In this document: positions 38,901 through 53,900 of the stretch, one piece after another | How positions within the stretch are numbered: position 1 is the stretch's first letter | How the letters are laid out: every line of letters begins with the position of its first letter | Source: Pampus argenteus | Lineage: Eukaryota > Chordata > Actinopteri > Scombriformes > Stromateidae | NCBI GenBank assembly: GCA_036937835.1 | Contig: CM072870.1 | Coordinates: forward strand, 2,542,001-2,606,000 | Length of the DNA stretch: 64,000 bases | Direction: 5' to 3' | Position numbers and translations under genes: made by a program | Notes under the pieces: model-generated | What the model saw: only the letters and a program-made list of their open reading frames with translations | What the model was told of the DNA's origin: nothing | Databases searched by the model: none

Positions 38901-41071
38901 CTGGTTGTCTTCACTGTTGAGAAAAGACCTCAAGATGCTGAATCCTGGGAGATGTATCAGCAGATGAAGTTCAGGTAGCACTTCTTGATTCTGTCTCTGC
39001 TCTTCTTTCCTCTCTGGTGAGGTGCTGCTCAGCTTTTATTGAGAACTTAGGATGTGCTTGTCTTCTGTAGAATGGGAAAGTGTTGCTTTTCTAATACTGT
39101 AGGCTTCAAAGCCATCTTCCCTTCCCAGGCCCATCTGTCCTTCCTCCTTAGGCTTGTGTCGCTTGATACACACAGCAGGTGCAGTGCTGCCACACACTGA
39201 ACACAACACACGTCCCTCTACACACCTTAAAGTACTGCCAGCCCAAAGTCACTGAAGAAATGTGTAGGGAACCGCATATATGTCCAATATTACTAAAATA
39301 ACCTATTCAGAATGAATTACTGCTCACTCATCTTGTGCAGTGATTGTTGGCTTTCTGTGCTGGACAAAAAAAATAAATATTCTCTTCAGTTTGTTCTCCA
39401 TTCTGCATTAACCATAACCAGGAGGAGGGTTTCTATCTGGGTACCTCACAACAGACAATAGGACACACAATGAACCTTTCTTCATCCGCATGTATTTTAA
39501 CATTATGCTTTTTTGCAGATCCGTCTTTTGTCAATTTATGGCAGATAGCTCAGACACTTGATGATGGTGCCTGATATGTTTGGAGTGTGCCATCAGACAC
39601 ATTATAGACTTTTACAGTCTTGAATTACAATTAATTACTAATCTGCTATTCTAAATTGATTTGTATGCAATTAAATAACGGATATTAAATTCAAAGTTGT
39701 TCAGAATGGTAATGCAAATGTTGAAGGATCTTTTTTTATAATTCTACAAATCATCATTTAAATACAACTTTATTTTCACTATGGCACCCTTTACACCTTT
39801 ACATTAAAATGCATTTTGGGTGATCGAATTGCAAGTGGACCACATGAAAGTACATGCAGAAGTGCACCCAAGACGTATTGAGGACAGATTCATAGAACAT
39901 CCATCTTCTTGATCTGCTTTTTTCACACTGATGATCAGTGTGGGAATGATCAGCCCAACCACCACTGCCGGTGGTCAGGGATGCATTGTGACCACATTGA
40001 ACACAAGTGTAAATGCAATTGTATTGTCCACATACGACAACTACATAGGAAAAATGTAAAACGTAATTGTACACTGGATTTAGCAACTTTTCAGCTAGCA
40101 ACATCTGTAACTATTTGGACAGACTTTGAAGGGAGTTGCCGATATTTCTCAGTGAACCAGTGACCAATCATCAGCCAGACAGAGACGTGCATAATAATGA
40201 CCAATCACTGATCCCCATTGTATTATATGATTTAACTTAACCAAATGTGATTTTGTTTTGTCTAAATAGACAGTTAATATTAGTGAATTTATTCCAGTAT
40301 CTTCATCTTCTCTCTCTTTTTTTTTTTTTGACGATAGCGTCTCAATCAAATCTCACTGTGGACACTAGAGACACATATTAATACCAGGTGTAAATATAAT
40401 CAAGTTAAATTATATCTAGAGACAATCTGCATGTGAAACACGTTTTAATGCATAGTGTAAAGGGAGTCACTGTATATAATTGTTCGTTGCAATTAAACTG
40501 TAAAACAATAGTTTTATCAATGGCACACTCCATGCTTCTGTACTCGTTGCAGTGGTTGTTAGAGGTCCAAAGGTAAAATGTGTGTTCTGTCCTGTTGCTG
40601 CTTCTGCTCTGTTTATTGTACTACAAGCAGTAGTAGCAGCTTGATGCAGCTTTGCTGGTGATTGTGTATGTTGCAGCAGTTTGTCTTGAGTGAATTCTTG
40701 ACACCATATTGTAACAACGGCAAAAGACACTTTGCTGGAAAAGCACACCTGTTGATGATCACAATCTTTTTTACCTGTTTCATGTCTCTGCCTCCCCTTT
40801 GTCTTGAGAAATTAATCATTTTGAATCTGACTCTTTAAATGCATGATGTGGACATTCAGCTGTCCCTCACAGGCTTGTTGTCTTCTTTTGACATTGCTTA
40901 CTGTAGAGGAGATCTGGACTAAAGCTGCCTAAGTGTGTATGCAAAAATACAATTGATGGAATTGTCTGCATTTTTAACTTGCTTTGTATGTAAAACGGGG
41001 TCTAATGGAAAAATATGAAATGAACTTCCATGTGGGTCCAACAGCTCCTTTAATAGGTTTAAAGACTGAGC

Positions 41072-41107
<36 letters not shown>

Positions 41108-44100
41108 TCCTGTCTCTGTGTGTTTGCTGTTTGGTTGTCCTCTGCCAGGTCGCTGTCTCAGGACCGCAGCAGTCCATCCCCTTGGACGGACCTCCTGGCT
41201 CAGCCTCACAAACACAAGGATCTGGCCAACTACTGTAGCCTGCTGCAGGAGCATTACCACCAGAGCTACGTCAAAGGTGACCTCCCTCCACCAACATGCA
41301 CTCAGAGGAACTAGTATTACACTTCAAAAGTAATAATTCAAGCAGGTTTATTGGTCACTATAATTGTGTTCTGAATAGTACAGTAATTCCTCAGTCTGGT
41401 ATATACACTAATACTGCTTTATTAACCATAAGTAGGTTCCTGAATAGATAATTTATATGCTAGAAACTAGAGGGAAAGCAAACTGCAAGTACAATAAGAA
41501 ATATGGTATATAGTATACATTGAAAATGTTTTTTATTTCCATATGGGCCATCATGATCAAAACATCGGTTTGTCATTAATAAAGACAATACAAATTAAAA
41601 ATTCTGCATTCACTAAAACAGTGGCTTTTTTGGGCCAGCACCCCCCCTATCCATTATCCAGGCCCCTCACCGCTGCCCATCAGTTAAAATGCAGCCTAAT
41701 TATCTTACCGTAATATTATCATTATCATTAGTTTCCCAGGAAGCAAAAAAGCCATGTGAAAAGAAATTATATACATCAGTGTTAAACACTCTGTTAGAAA
41801 ACAATTGTTAGAAATTTGACATTCAAACTTGGAACCGGTACTAAAAAAGAAGAATTCTTATTGATTGTTCCAAACAAGAGCAGCTTACCAAGGAAGAAAA
41901 AAACAAAGCAGAAGGATTGATATGTATGTTTGTATGCATGTACGCAAGGTATTCAATAGAATATTGTTCCAGCAGTAACATGTCTTCTTTTCCTTTAATC
42001 TTTTCCATTTAGGGGTGACCACAGTGAATCAGTTGTCTCCATCTAACCCTGTCTTCTGTGTCCTCTTCTCTCACACCAGCTACCTTCATGTACTCTTTCA
42101 CTACATCCATATATCTCCTCTTTGGTCTTCCTCTAGACCTCCTGCTTAGCAGTTCAAAACTCAGCATCCTTCTACCTTCTTGGGTCTAGCATTATAAATA
42201 AGTATTATAATGGTAGGGACAACTCTACTACTAGTAGTAAAAGCAAGTCTAATGATTAAAAAACAGACTCACACAAACACCCCTCAAGAACACCTCCATG
42301 CCCCCCTTTCAAAAGTATTGCTTCCAGCGCTCCCTGACGCTCTTTATGTCCTAATAAAAAACATCTGTGATTCTTAAGTTGTACTGCTGCTAAGAAATAA
42401 AATTTAGACATTGTTCTATTTTCAACGTTTTTAAGTGTGTTTTTTTTATGTGTTTTTTAAAAATCCAATTAAGGTCACTGGCTTACTGTCTTTTTTAACA
42501 TCTGTGGCATTGATACTGTACCTGTTGCCCTCAGGTGTGTACCGGAGCCTGCAGCAGTCCTATAACATCAGCTCCCAAGATGTCCTAATGGCCATGGACT
42601 ACTGTGAAGAATCCTTGCAGGAGATTGACATCACCTTGTTCCTGCAGACCCTCTGTGGACACATCAGGGTCTTCAGGGATGGTCCAGGATGGGGAGGGAA
42701 TCCAAAGCCTTCAAGAAGCCCTGCCACCTTCATCATTGGAGAGGTTGAGGAGGACCAACCTGATGACAGGGCTGCCATGGCCTATTTGTCCAGGTAGGTA
42801 CAGTGTGGCTGAGTGTGAGTATACTTAATGACAGCATAATAACATACTAACAGAATAATAGTAGTGAGAAAACACAGCACTATAACTTATGTACCTGGTT
42901 AAGTGCAGCTTGCTTATCAAGAGACCAGGGATGTACACACCTAACTGATGATCGATTGAATTTTATTTATAGTCATATCGATCAAGGTACAGAAAATGTA
43001 GCGCTTTAAACTGAAACAGATAAGTTGGCAGTTTTTTATTTCTTAGAAAAATAAAAATCTTCCCAGCACCAAAGTGACATAGTGGAGCATTTAGCAACTT
43101 AAGAACCAAAGATTTTTCTCAGGAGTTGGTAGAGAGAAAAACAACTAACATTCAACCCGTAGAAACAAGAAAGACTCCAAATCAATGAACATGTTTCATT
43201 CATTGAGTGCTCTGTTTCTGATGGAATGTTTGCTAACGTGTTAGCTATATTCATTTTTAGCTGGCTATATGAGTATCATATGTCAGCTTGTTCCACTGCC
43301 CTCATGCAGCTGAAATCAATTAATGCTACTTTAAAAGGCAGACATTTCATGGCTATATCTGATGGCTGATTTCCTTCCAAGCAGCAAAACAATCACATAA
43401 TGCTCTGATTGTTTACAGGCAGCAGTAATTTTATACATTTCATCCGCTTTTCTTTTACATTTGTGTTTCTTGGCTGACACAATTATTTACTGTATGTTAT
43501 GACATATCCGGTGCCAGTATTGAAATGGAGGATGCCAGTGAAGCTGAATCTCGGTGGAAGTCCTCTGCTCCTACATCTTCACTGATCCTGGATGATTCCA
43601 AGACTGCTAAGATCCCACGGTTCCCTCTGACGCTGCTCCAGACACAGCCCAAGTGCGAAGTGTATCCTGATCTGCACAGAATAATACAGGTGTTGTCCCT
43701 GAGTCTCACATGTAAAACTGGTTGTTGTGTTAATATTACTTTGTTCTTCATCTCATATTTTTTATGTAACTTGTTACTCCTTTTGAATTTTATTATATTA
43801 TTGTAATAAATAAGTACATGAGCTAATCTTTACAAGGTGACGTCATTAAACTTTGAATATAATCGCCCATTCAACAGGATAAATTCATGGAGATTGTGTC
43901 TCAGTATTTCAAGACTGTGCCATCCAATCCACATTACTTTTTCTACTGCCCTCCGTCATCCAAGAGAGAGGTGAGTTGACAAATTGATATTCTAGTAAAA
44001 ATCATTGTCTGGGGCAAAAGTCAGGGCAGAAAAGAAAAGAAAAAAGAAAAGAAAATGGGATGGTATCGAATCCATAATGGGCATACAGTCAAAGAGGCTT

Positions 44101-47100
44101 TCTGTCTTTCTTCAGGGAAAGTCAAATTTTGAACTTGCCAATGATTTAAATGTGTTTTATAATCATTTTAATACCTACGATTTTAGTAAAGGATTGTCCA
44201 TATACAGAAATGTTCCTCAGCAATATGTTGGGATAAATATTGATACAGATTCTGGTTTTAAACTGTTCAGAGGAGTTAAAGAGGGGGAAAGTCCAGGCCC
44301 GAACAAGATAAGTAGATGACTTAACTGTGCAGGGTCGTTAACTGAAATTTTTACTTATATTTTATGTTCACTACAGCTTTACAGAGTTACTCACATATGG
44401 AAGGACTGAAATTTTGCCTGTGCCTAAAGCACAGCACCCACATCTCTAAATGATTTCCAGCCAGTAGCCCTTACCCTTGTCATGAAGACATTTAAATCAT
44501 CAGCCTTATATACAGTCAGAGCCTAATTGAAAGCAGAGTCCATAATGTGTGACTCCACCCATCCTCTGCACCAGGAATACAAGCTGCTGCCATCAGGCTG
44601 ACGATACATAGCATCCAAAAGTATACCAAAATAGATTTAGAAATTATTATGTTCCAGCCTCCATCACGCTGTTGAACAGCATGCAGTGATTTGTTGCCCC
44701 CCCCCCCCCCCCCCCCCTTTTTCTTAACAAATTATGGATGTATTGTGATCTGTGTGTGGATTGTTTGATGTTCCTTTTGTTTCTTTCTGTAACAACTGCT
44801 GCCTACAAAACAAATTGCCCCTCAGGGATAATAAGGTTTACCATGACCATGACCTTGCAAAGAGATAAATGTCTGTAGTCTTGTTAGGATTTAGGTTGTT
44901 TCATTCATATGGGCAACAATCAGAGCAGTCAGCTCAAGCAAGAGAATAGAAAACCATGCTTGCGTGTTGATTTAATATTTGTACTGTGGTTTGGTTTGAC
45001 TCTTAAGGAAGACTTGGAGGACAGAGAGATGGAGAGGAGACCCAGTGAGGAGCTGGTGTCAGAAGCTGAGCCAGCTACTGAGGACGGTATGGTTAAAAAA
45101 AATGAAAAATTACACAATTAAAAAGTTTCAAAAAGAAAGCAATGCATCCATTGTACATTTTATAATACATTTCAGTTAGTAGAAATGCTATGTAAAGTCA
45201 GAATTATTCAGATAACTGCTATTCTGCTTCATGGAGCAGCATCAATCTGTTGTTGAAGCGTAAAAGTTTTAGATCAGTGAGAATATTATGTTCAAGATTA
45301 TATCAGTTACATTGACAAGTTAACAGTTCAAATAAAGTCAGTTTAGATAACAGGTTAAGTCAAGTCAGATTCATTTGAGTTGAGCTAGTTTAGATTTAAA
45401 GGTTAAATTATGCCAGGTTAGGTTTAGTTAACTTTTCTATCTATTAACTATTGATAGTTTAGGTTAACAGTTAAAATACAAAATAATGTTATGGTAAATT
45501 AAACTAATTTAGGTTAAGTCAGATTTATTATTATGTTTATTCAAGTTTATTCAAGTTACATAATATCTGATTAAGTTAATTTAAGCTTTAAGGTTTAAAA
45601 AAACTGGTTAAGATAGGTTAGCAGGTGAAATTAAATTTAGTCAGATTAAGTTTATTCAAGTTAAGGTAAACCAGGTTAGGTTTATTAGGTAGGTATTATC
45701 AATTAGGTTGGACCAGTCAGGCTAGTTTAACAGGTGAAATTAAGTAAGGTTGGGTTAAGTTAAGTAAAGGATAATGTACAGTGACTGGGTCATTATTGCA
45801 AATTTGCACATTTGCCATATCAACTTTATATGGTGAAAACGTGTTTATAGCTCACGTCCACAAGTGGCCATAAGAACCGGTTTATTTCTTTGTGTGTAGA
45901 AAATGTGTCGGGGTGCTGCATAATGACGGAGAGCGACACTGATTTGGTGGTGGAATATGAGGAACATGCAGGCACCAGATCCCAGGGGGACAGCGAAGAC
46001 CCGTCCCTGTCAGACTCCAACACTGTCAACCAGGACCAGGACTCCTTCAGCATCCTGGACGGAGACTCTCTGCTGGAACAGGAGGGGCCGCAGCTGGACA
46101 TGCCACCGCTTTTTGTTCATGTTACTTGTTCTGTCAATATGAAAAGCTGCCATGGCTCCATGCCCATACAAACACTGCCTACTTGCCTAGGTGAGTACAG
46201 CATGTCTGCGTTCATGGGGCTAGTTTGTCAGTGAAAAATGTACGTTGGTAATGATTTTTACCAATCATACGTAAAGGCTCCCTGCGCACCAAAAAGAAAA
46301 GACATGTTTGAATGTTAATTCAAATTTTGAAAGATGTCACAGCCATAGTGTATCCTTCTGTGTAATGTAATGAAACAAAGCTGATATTACTTTGACAGTT
46401 TTGCCCCTGAAAGTGTGACTTTATAATATCAATATTTTGATTTCAGGTGAGATTATTTCCTGCCTAGAGAATGCTGAGTCCTTACAGTCTGTGGATTTGA
46501 ATGAGCTCTCAGTCACATTAGACATTTTTGTCCTGACACTACCTCTGGAGATCGAAGCTATGGCTGATTTCCATCACGACAGGTGAGTCAAAGTGAGCAG
46601 AGACACAGGCCAGCTAGTTTTCAAGAGGATCACACCAACATCCTATTGCTAAATTTTCATGGTACTTTGTTAAAGGGGATATATTTTGCACATTTCCTGG
46701 TATATATTGTTATATTCTGGAGCTCTATTGAAATATCTTTGGATGATTTACAGTTATAGTGACCCTTTATGCAGCCCCTCAGTTCAGCCTCTGTCTGAAA
46801 CAGGCCATTTTAGCTTCTGTTTCTTTAGGGCCCCCTCCCGATGAAGCTCTGTTCTGATTGGTTAGCTAGAAATCGGTTGTGATGCACTTACTGAATGGTC
46901 GAAAGGCAACATCAGTAAACCATGAAACAAACTATTGTAGCAAGATTTCACTGCTTTTTCTCGTTCTTCTTCCTCAAAATGTCAACTTCTCAAACACATT
47001 CATACATGTTCGAGACATAATCCAAAATAAAAAGTGAGTAGGGACAGTGCAACAACCTAAGCAACCAAGGCTACAGAATGGACAGCTGTTTATGGGCTTA

Positions 47101-47945
47101 CACGTGAGATCAAGGTAGAAAAAAATGTCACAAATGACATGTTCAAAGCAGGTTGAAGCCCTGACCTTTGTCTTGCAGGCAGGATTTCTACACCTCAAGT
47201 TTTGGAACCTTGTTTAATATAGATCTGACAACATAATATGATATAAGTAACAGATAACCACGACAAGCACAATGATTGTGCAGTCTTCACTTTAATTGAC
47301 AGTCTGTCAGTATAAATGCGCTATGTTGATACTATCTGTGGCTCAGCACTTCAGAATTTGCTCTTCATAATGAGTTTGAATGATGACATCATGGTATGAC
47401 AATGTCCCCTTGAATCTCTTCTATGTGTGCAGGTACACATCAGAGAGCAGTGTGTCTCTGAATCGTTCCCCAGGACAGGCTTCCTCCTATAGGTCTGACG
47501 AGGAGTTGATGGCAGTGTTAGACGGTATGCGGGGAGGTGATGTGGATGGGTGAGTTTGTTAAACACAATCGTTTACAGGACAATATTAAATTGAACATGC
47601 TCTGATTGTCTCACATTCTGTCAGTTAACATAAATGTCTGTTGTTCTGGTACCTGATGCTTTGTCTTCTGTCAGGGTCTCTGGTGAACCATTGTCCAAAC
47701 TACCAGTTCCTCACAAGTTAGCCATTCTGGCCACAATGGACGAGGTGAGTCTTATGCTTTGTCAGAATTCTACAAACATATTCAGGGCCAGAGGTACTAT
47801 AAATGCACATCATATTGAATGATTACAGCCTGTAGAGGTTGCTAGGAAGCTTTAGACATTTACTCTTCAAAAGTCTTGCTTTTTCTGACAGTTGCTATGT
47901 ACACACAATAGTGATGAGCTTTTATTGGTGTTGTTCTCTTTCTCT

Positions 47946-47977
<32 letters not shown>

Positions 47978-50900
47978 CTGTCTCAGATCCGCTGGCTGCT
48001 GGAGGATGAGATCGTTTCTGCCATGCGTCACTCCCGGGTCATCAGCTCGGCCACACTGCTCAAAGTAGCAGAGCATGTTTTGCGCTCCAGCGGTCGACCA
48101 CACTGTCACTGTGAAGATGTCCCACTGCAGTTTGTCTTCGGGCCTGAGCAGTCTTTGGAAAAATTCAAAGAGGCAAGGACACTCATACATATCACTACAG
48201 GAATGTTCTCATTAATACTGGAAATTACGTATTTTTTTCTTTTTGTTTACTAATCAAGCTTATCTTGGGTATCTTTTATAAATAGACCACATCCACAATT
48301 TAATTGTCAATGCTCACACACACTTTCATGCATTGCCTAAAATCTGAAATAACTTGTTTTACTCATCAATTGGTAAAAAGTTCAATCTTCATTTTTCAAT
48401 ACAAAAAAGCAAATGTTTTAGTTAATTTTCCTGTCCTTTATTTGTTTGACAGCTTTGTTTTTCAAATGTAATTGTCTGTTAGATTTACAGCATTATTTTC
48501 ACAGGAATTATTGTGTCTATCATGTGTAACTACATAGTAGTTATACGTAGTAGTTAATACTTTTTAGATAATGTCTGATCCTACAGGAGTTCCGCAGAAT
48601 GGCGTTCTGTGGCTACGTGCTGAATGGAGAACAGGACAGTTTCTACTACATGTCTTTGAGCCGACTCCACCCTCAGAGGATCCATGCTACCAAGAAGCTG
48701 TCAGAGAGCAACACAGGCCCCCCACAACACATCAATCCCTGCAGTGCTGGAGCACAGGTGGAAGACGCCATGATGGAGAGTGAAGCAGAGGCTCAGACCA
48801 CAGAGGCAGACACTGAGGTCAGACACACAATATCACAGTGATGTTTATTTTTTTAAATTATTATTATTTAAAAGGGGACAGTGCGATTTCAAAAAACACA
48901 TGATTACACATGGTTAAAAAAGTTATCTGTAGTCCCCTAGCCATGATGAAGAGGCAAAAAAAGCACACACCCATATACAGTATAATACAAAGTACATATA
49001 CAAACACTTACTATACAATTAAGAAAATTACGACATCACTACATATCACAACATTTAATCACAACATGGATAATTTACTCCTGAGCTGATTCACACAGCT
49101 CCTGACACATGTTGCCTCATTATCGTTCAGATGATGGCCAAAACCAGTGGTCGGCAATTCGGTTTTTATAGCTTTGTTTATTGAAGACTGATACATTGTA
49201 CAGGGTTGGAGAGAACAGCCAAAGATGTTGTAATTTGTTAATATGTTTGGTTGGTTTATTTATTTGAATTCATTCAAGAATAAAGTTGATTAATAAAACA
49301 GTTTTTAGGTTATACGTGAGAGCAGATGTCACAACTCTCATAAACACGAATACAGTGAGACTAGAATTAATATCTTACCCACATACAAACCGTGCCCAGC
49401 TCCATTTATGGCTGAAGCAAAGACTTACCGACTTAAATCTGGTCAAACACACAGTCCAGTCAGATACTATTTTTTTTCCCTAGTGTCGTTAAGATGTTAC
49501 AAAGTCATATTTATTGAAATTTACATGAGCCTTGTGTTTACATTGTTATCTTCTATGTATGTATGAAGAGTGATGTAAAGGGAAAACTGGTTAGGGTAGG
49601 CCAGTATTTGCCTACCATTGGTCTAAACAGTAACCTCACTCCTTAAATATGTATTTGCTGTTTTCCTCATTTTCCCTGTTTATAAGCAATGTATAGCAAT
49701 GTTAGTTTTAATGTTGTTGTGGGTTCTACATCTTTAAACTCTATAAACGGACCTATAACATTGTCAATGCTGCTAGTTAGAGTACCTAGAATGGATAGGT
49801 GAGTTAATCCATCCATTTTCTGAACTGAAAAATGTTTTCATTCCTACTGGTTTTCCAATATTCTTTCACGGTTTTCACAGTATCATGGTGAAACGCGTAT
49901 TAAATTGCCCTTGTATGTGGTATTAAAGTCTTAAATTATACTTGGTGAACAGGAAGACTTTCCAACAGGAAGTCTGCCCCTGAACAGAAAGTCAGACTAA
50001 ATAAATGAAGTGAAACAAAATGGCAATGGAGATATTTGATAGATTTGTTGTGTTTATTTACCAGAATCTAGTGATAATCACAGAAAGAAATGCACTGTTC
50101 TGTATCTTCTTTTCATGTTACTACGTAAATTGTACAAAGTTTGTTAAATCTTGATTAATACACATTTATTGACTTTATATGCATAATCACAAGATTGTAT
50201 TGTATATTTTTGCCAGTACGTTCAGTCCAGTGATTTTGTTCATGAAATGGTTTGTATGTTTGAAAATGAAACATGTTTCTGTGTAAAAGTAAATATGTTT
50301 CACTTGAACTGTCCAGCTGCAGGGTGAGGAGAAGAAGTCCATTACTGTTGCCGCTAATGCCCCCACTGACACACCTGCAGAGCTCAGTGAGCCAATCAGA
50401 GCCATGAAGCCTGAGGCGGAAGACACTGGCTCCCAGAGCTCAGTTAGCATGGTGGGAGTAACAACTCAGCTCCAGACTGAGCGCTGCACAGAGCCCACCT
50501 CACCCCCCAAGACCCCATCCAGTGTCAGCCTGGCTGAATCCATGCAGTCAGGCACTCACAGTGAGTCTGCCACACACCTGAACTGCATACCTGAACTGTA
50601 ACTAACTAAATACAGAGGGCAGCTAAAAAAAGGTAAACATGCAAGCTAAAAACCAAGCTGTAAAATTTTAAAATCAGCTCTAAACCTTAAAATGATTGCT
50701 GTGATGTGGTTGTTTCTCTCAGAACATGGTAAAGCCTGGCAGCAGTATTTTGTATTAGTTGCTGTCTTTTGGATGTTTCCACCAAAATAAGGTCTGTTTC
50801 AATATTCAAAATGCCAAACCTCTCTCAGGGACATCTTCTCAAGTGTGAGGATTTATTGCCGTTCTGTTGTTTGAATATTTATGGAATTTGGACTGACTGT

Positions 50901-53900
50901 CTGAAAAAATGAAGCTATTTAAAGACATCATCATGGACTCTGGGAAACTGTTATGGATCATTTTTACTGTATTCTGAAAATGTAAAGACTAAATCTATTG
51001 ATTGACATAATAATGGAAAATGAAAATAATTAGTTGCAGCCCTACTTTTACAATTCATTGGGCTTATGTTATAAAGAATTATGAAGGCATAACTAATTAT
51101 AATCCTAGTTTCAGGAGAGAGAGTACACTACTGACCATCCAGTCTCTTAAAAGCTGGTACACATTTGCATGCCAGGCCTCTGGAAACCTGTTTGCAGCTT
51201 AATTGTTATCAGGCATTTATGCTATTGATATTGAAATATGTCTGCGATTTGCAGTGTTCCTGTGCAGTGATGTTTAGAAAGAGCACTTGACTGCATTGAA
51301 TATACATATTTGTTGTTAGTAGTATGGGTTTCAGTAAGTTCCTTATTTCTGTGGGTATGCCCTTTTTATCACATGAGGAGCTAAAGGCAACTTGTTGCCT
51401 GTTAAATGTCAGAGCTGTTATATGAACCAGGAGTAGTTTCCTTGAGATGATGCAAACTGGCACGTATAGTTCATCTTACTGTGCATCTTACTATTCATAA
51501 TGAAAAGGAGATAAACAGGTTTGTCCTCTGTCTACTTTGACATTTTCTTCTATTTTAAACTTTATTTTTTATTGATTTTACATACAAAATAATAACAAAC
51601 ACTCAGGGAGTGCTCAGGGAAAACATCTATAAATCAAATCAGAGATATTGTCATTGTCCTTATTAATTTCTATTTAGTCTACAGTGTTGCTTCCTTATTT
51701 CAGATAATGTACATCTCTCTCACTTCTTCTCCATTTGGGTTTCTTTCACTTTCACAATATGTTTACGTTTTCATCTTTGAATTGCCTTTTCATTGTTCCA
51801 CACTCTTTGTCTGGGAAAGGTAATTTCAATAAAAAAGTATTTCTCCCCAAAAAAATAAATACAGGCTTTGTAGAAAGTTTAACCCATAAGTTCCAGACAT
51901 GTCACTTGTTATAGCAGTAGAGGAGATGAGTGTTTGGCTGCCATCTTTTATGAAAGAATTACATTTTCTTGTGGATTTTATGGCGAGCTTAATGCCACTT
52001 TGCCTTTTGTTAAAGGAATGCCATCTCCACCAAAAGAAATCCATACAGGAAATTAACTTTTTTGTCTATTTTTTTTTTTTTTTTTTTAAAGCCAAAACAT
52101 TTTCCATTACATAAGCCAATATCTTATTATTATTATTATTATTATTATTGTTATTATTGATAATAATAATAATACTAATTATTATTATTATATTACACGT
52201 AGCCTATCATTACAAAATACATAATATGTTTTTTGTTTTAAAAATAGTCAATAAGTTTTTTCATTAATACCCCTTATCTGTAGTGAGTGCTATATTATAT
52301 ATTATTCTTATTGATATTCTTATTGAACCTCAGTTTCACCTCCTGCTCTCTCCTCAGCCCTCAATAGTGATGTGTAGTTTTGACAGAAATGTCCATTTGT
52401 TTTCCTGTCAGGCTGTGGGAAGCTCAGGCCGAGTCGGGTCCAGAGTGTGGTCTCCAGCCAAGGCAGCCTGGACTCAGATATGCAGGGTAAGTGCTGCAGT
52501 AGGTAAATTATCTTCAAAAAAATAAAACCTGAACATAATGCAGCCCTACAGTATGGAAGCCATCTACATAATGTAGGTTTCCTCACACATTGATAGAAGA
52601 TCTCATATATTGTATACTAATGCTGCTTAGAATAATTTGTGTCTGATATGGTTTTAAACAAAAAGTTAAATTACCAAATGCTAGTTTTCCCTAGTCAGGA
52701 ACACAATGACATATACGATATGATTTAGCTAGCTGTTTAAAGATTTATGAAATAAAACTTTATGATGAATACATTATACATAGGGAAATGAAATGGCAGG
52801 TAGTGTTATGTGATTTTAAGCAGGTTTAGTACATGATCATGGGAAGAAACTAATGTACAGGAGTTGTATCTTTCTTTGGTCTGAAAAGAGAGAGTCCTTC
52901 TTATTAAGGAGCATTTGGTGCAAGATAATGAACTGTTTACCATATTTGGTAGGTCAGTATCAGTAAGTGCCAATATGGAAAATAGGAGAACAAGACTATA
53001 AGAGATTTATCATACAGTATTTTTAATCATCTTCCAAAATAAAATAAAAGACTGTTAGAATAAAGGTCAGTGCTAGGAAAGTCTCTAAGTCCAAATACAA
53101 GTGCCTCCTTCCACAAATAAACAGGAAGGAACAGACAGCAGGTATAGGATGGTAGGTACATATTCATATTCATAACATTGATGATTTATATACTGTATAT
53201 ACATACCTGAGTGATTAGGGGGAATGAGGCAGGTGATCAGGCAGTGAGTGATGCAGGTACTGGTGACTGGGACAGGTGTAAAAAGTCTGAGAGCATGTGG
53301 TATCTATTGTGTACATTCATGACCATGAATAGGAAGAGCCTGGAAAAGTGACTGCAAAGACACACAGATTAGATCAGTCTATCATATACATAAACTTAGT
53401 TTGTTTGTTTGGAGTGCTTTAGTATCCCCACTCCAAACTCTACTCTACAGGTGTTTTTTCTTTGTTAGTTGATGATTATTATATAATTCACTCAAAAATA
53501 TATGTGCAGCCCTAGTAGTGAACCTTATTGAACACAATTAATTGATACTCTAATTACAACCTTTACTTATGTTTATACATCGGGCCACAGAACTGAGAAA
53601 CTGTTGTTCTTTGACATCTATTATAATGATGATTGGCACTGCTTTTTGTTGTTTTTGCCCCCTGTGTGTTTGAAGGTTATGATGGCGGCAGCAGTGACTC
53701 TGAGTGTGAGAGCCCCACCCTGGATGAACAGGAGTGTCAGTCCCCACTGATGCCAGACTTCTGGCTGATTGTTAAGATCCACCAGGACAGAGTGAAAGTC
53801 TACTCCCATTCTAGGTCGGTCAAGCCCCAGGAAATACCTGAATTACTGTGTATTGATTTAACACATATTTGCTTGTTCTTTTTATTCAATCAATTAAAGG

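Noticed and set aside
44005..44319. 104-codon ORF as an szt2 exon or separate gene
   Set aside because: It lacks usable splice borders and reads as a LINE reverse transcriptase remnant; exons 30 and 31 join in phase without it.
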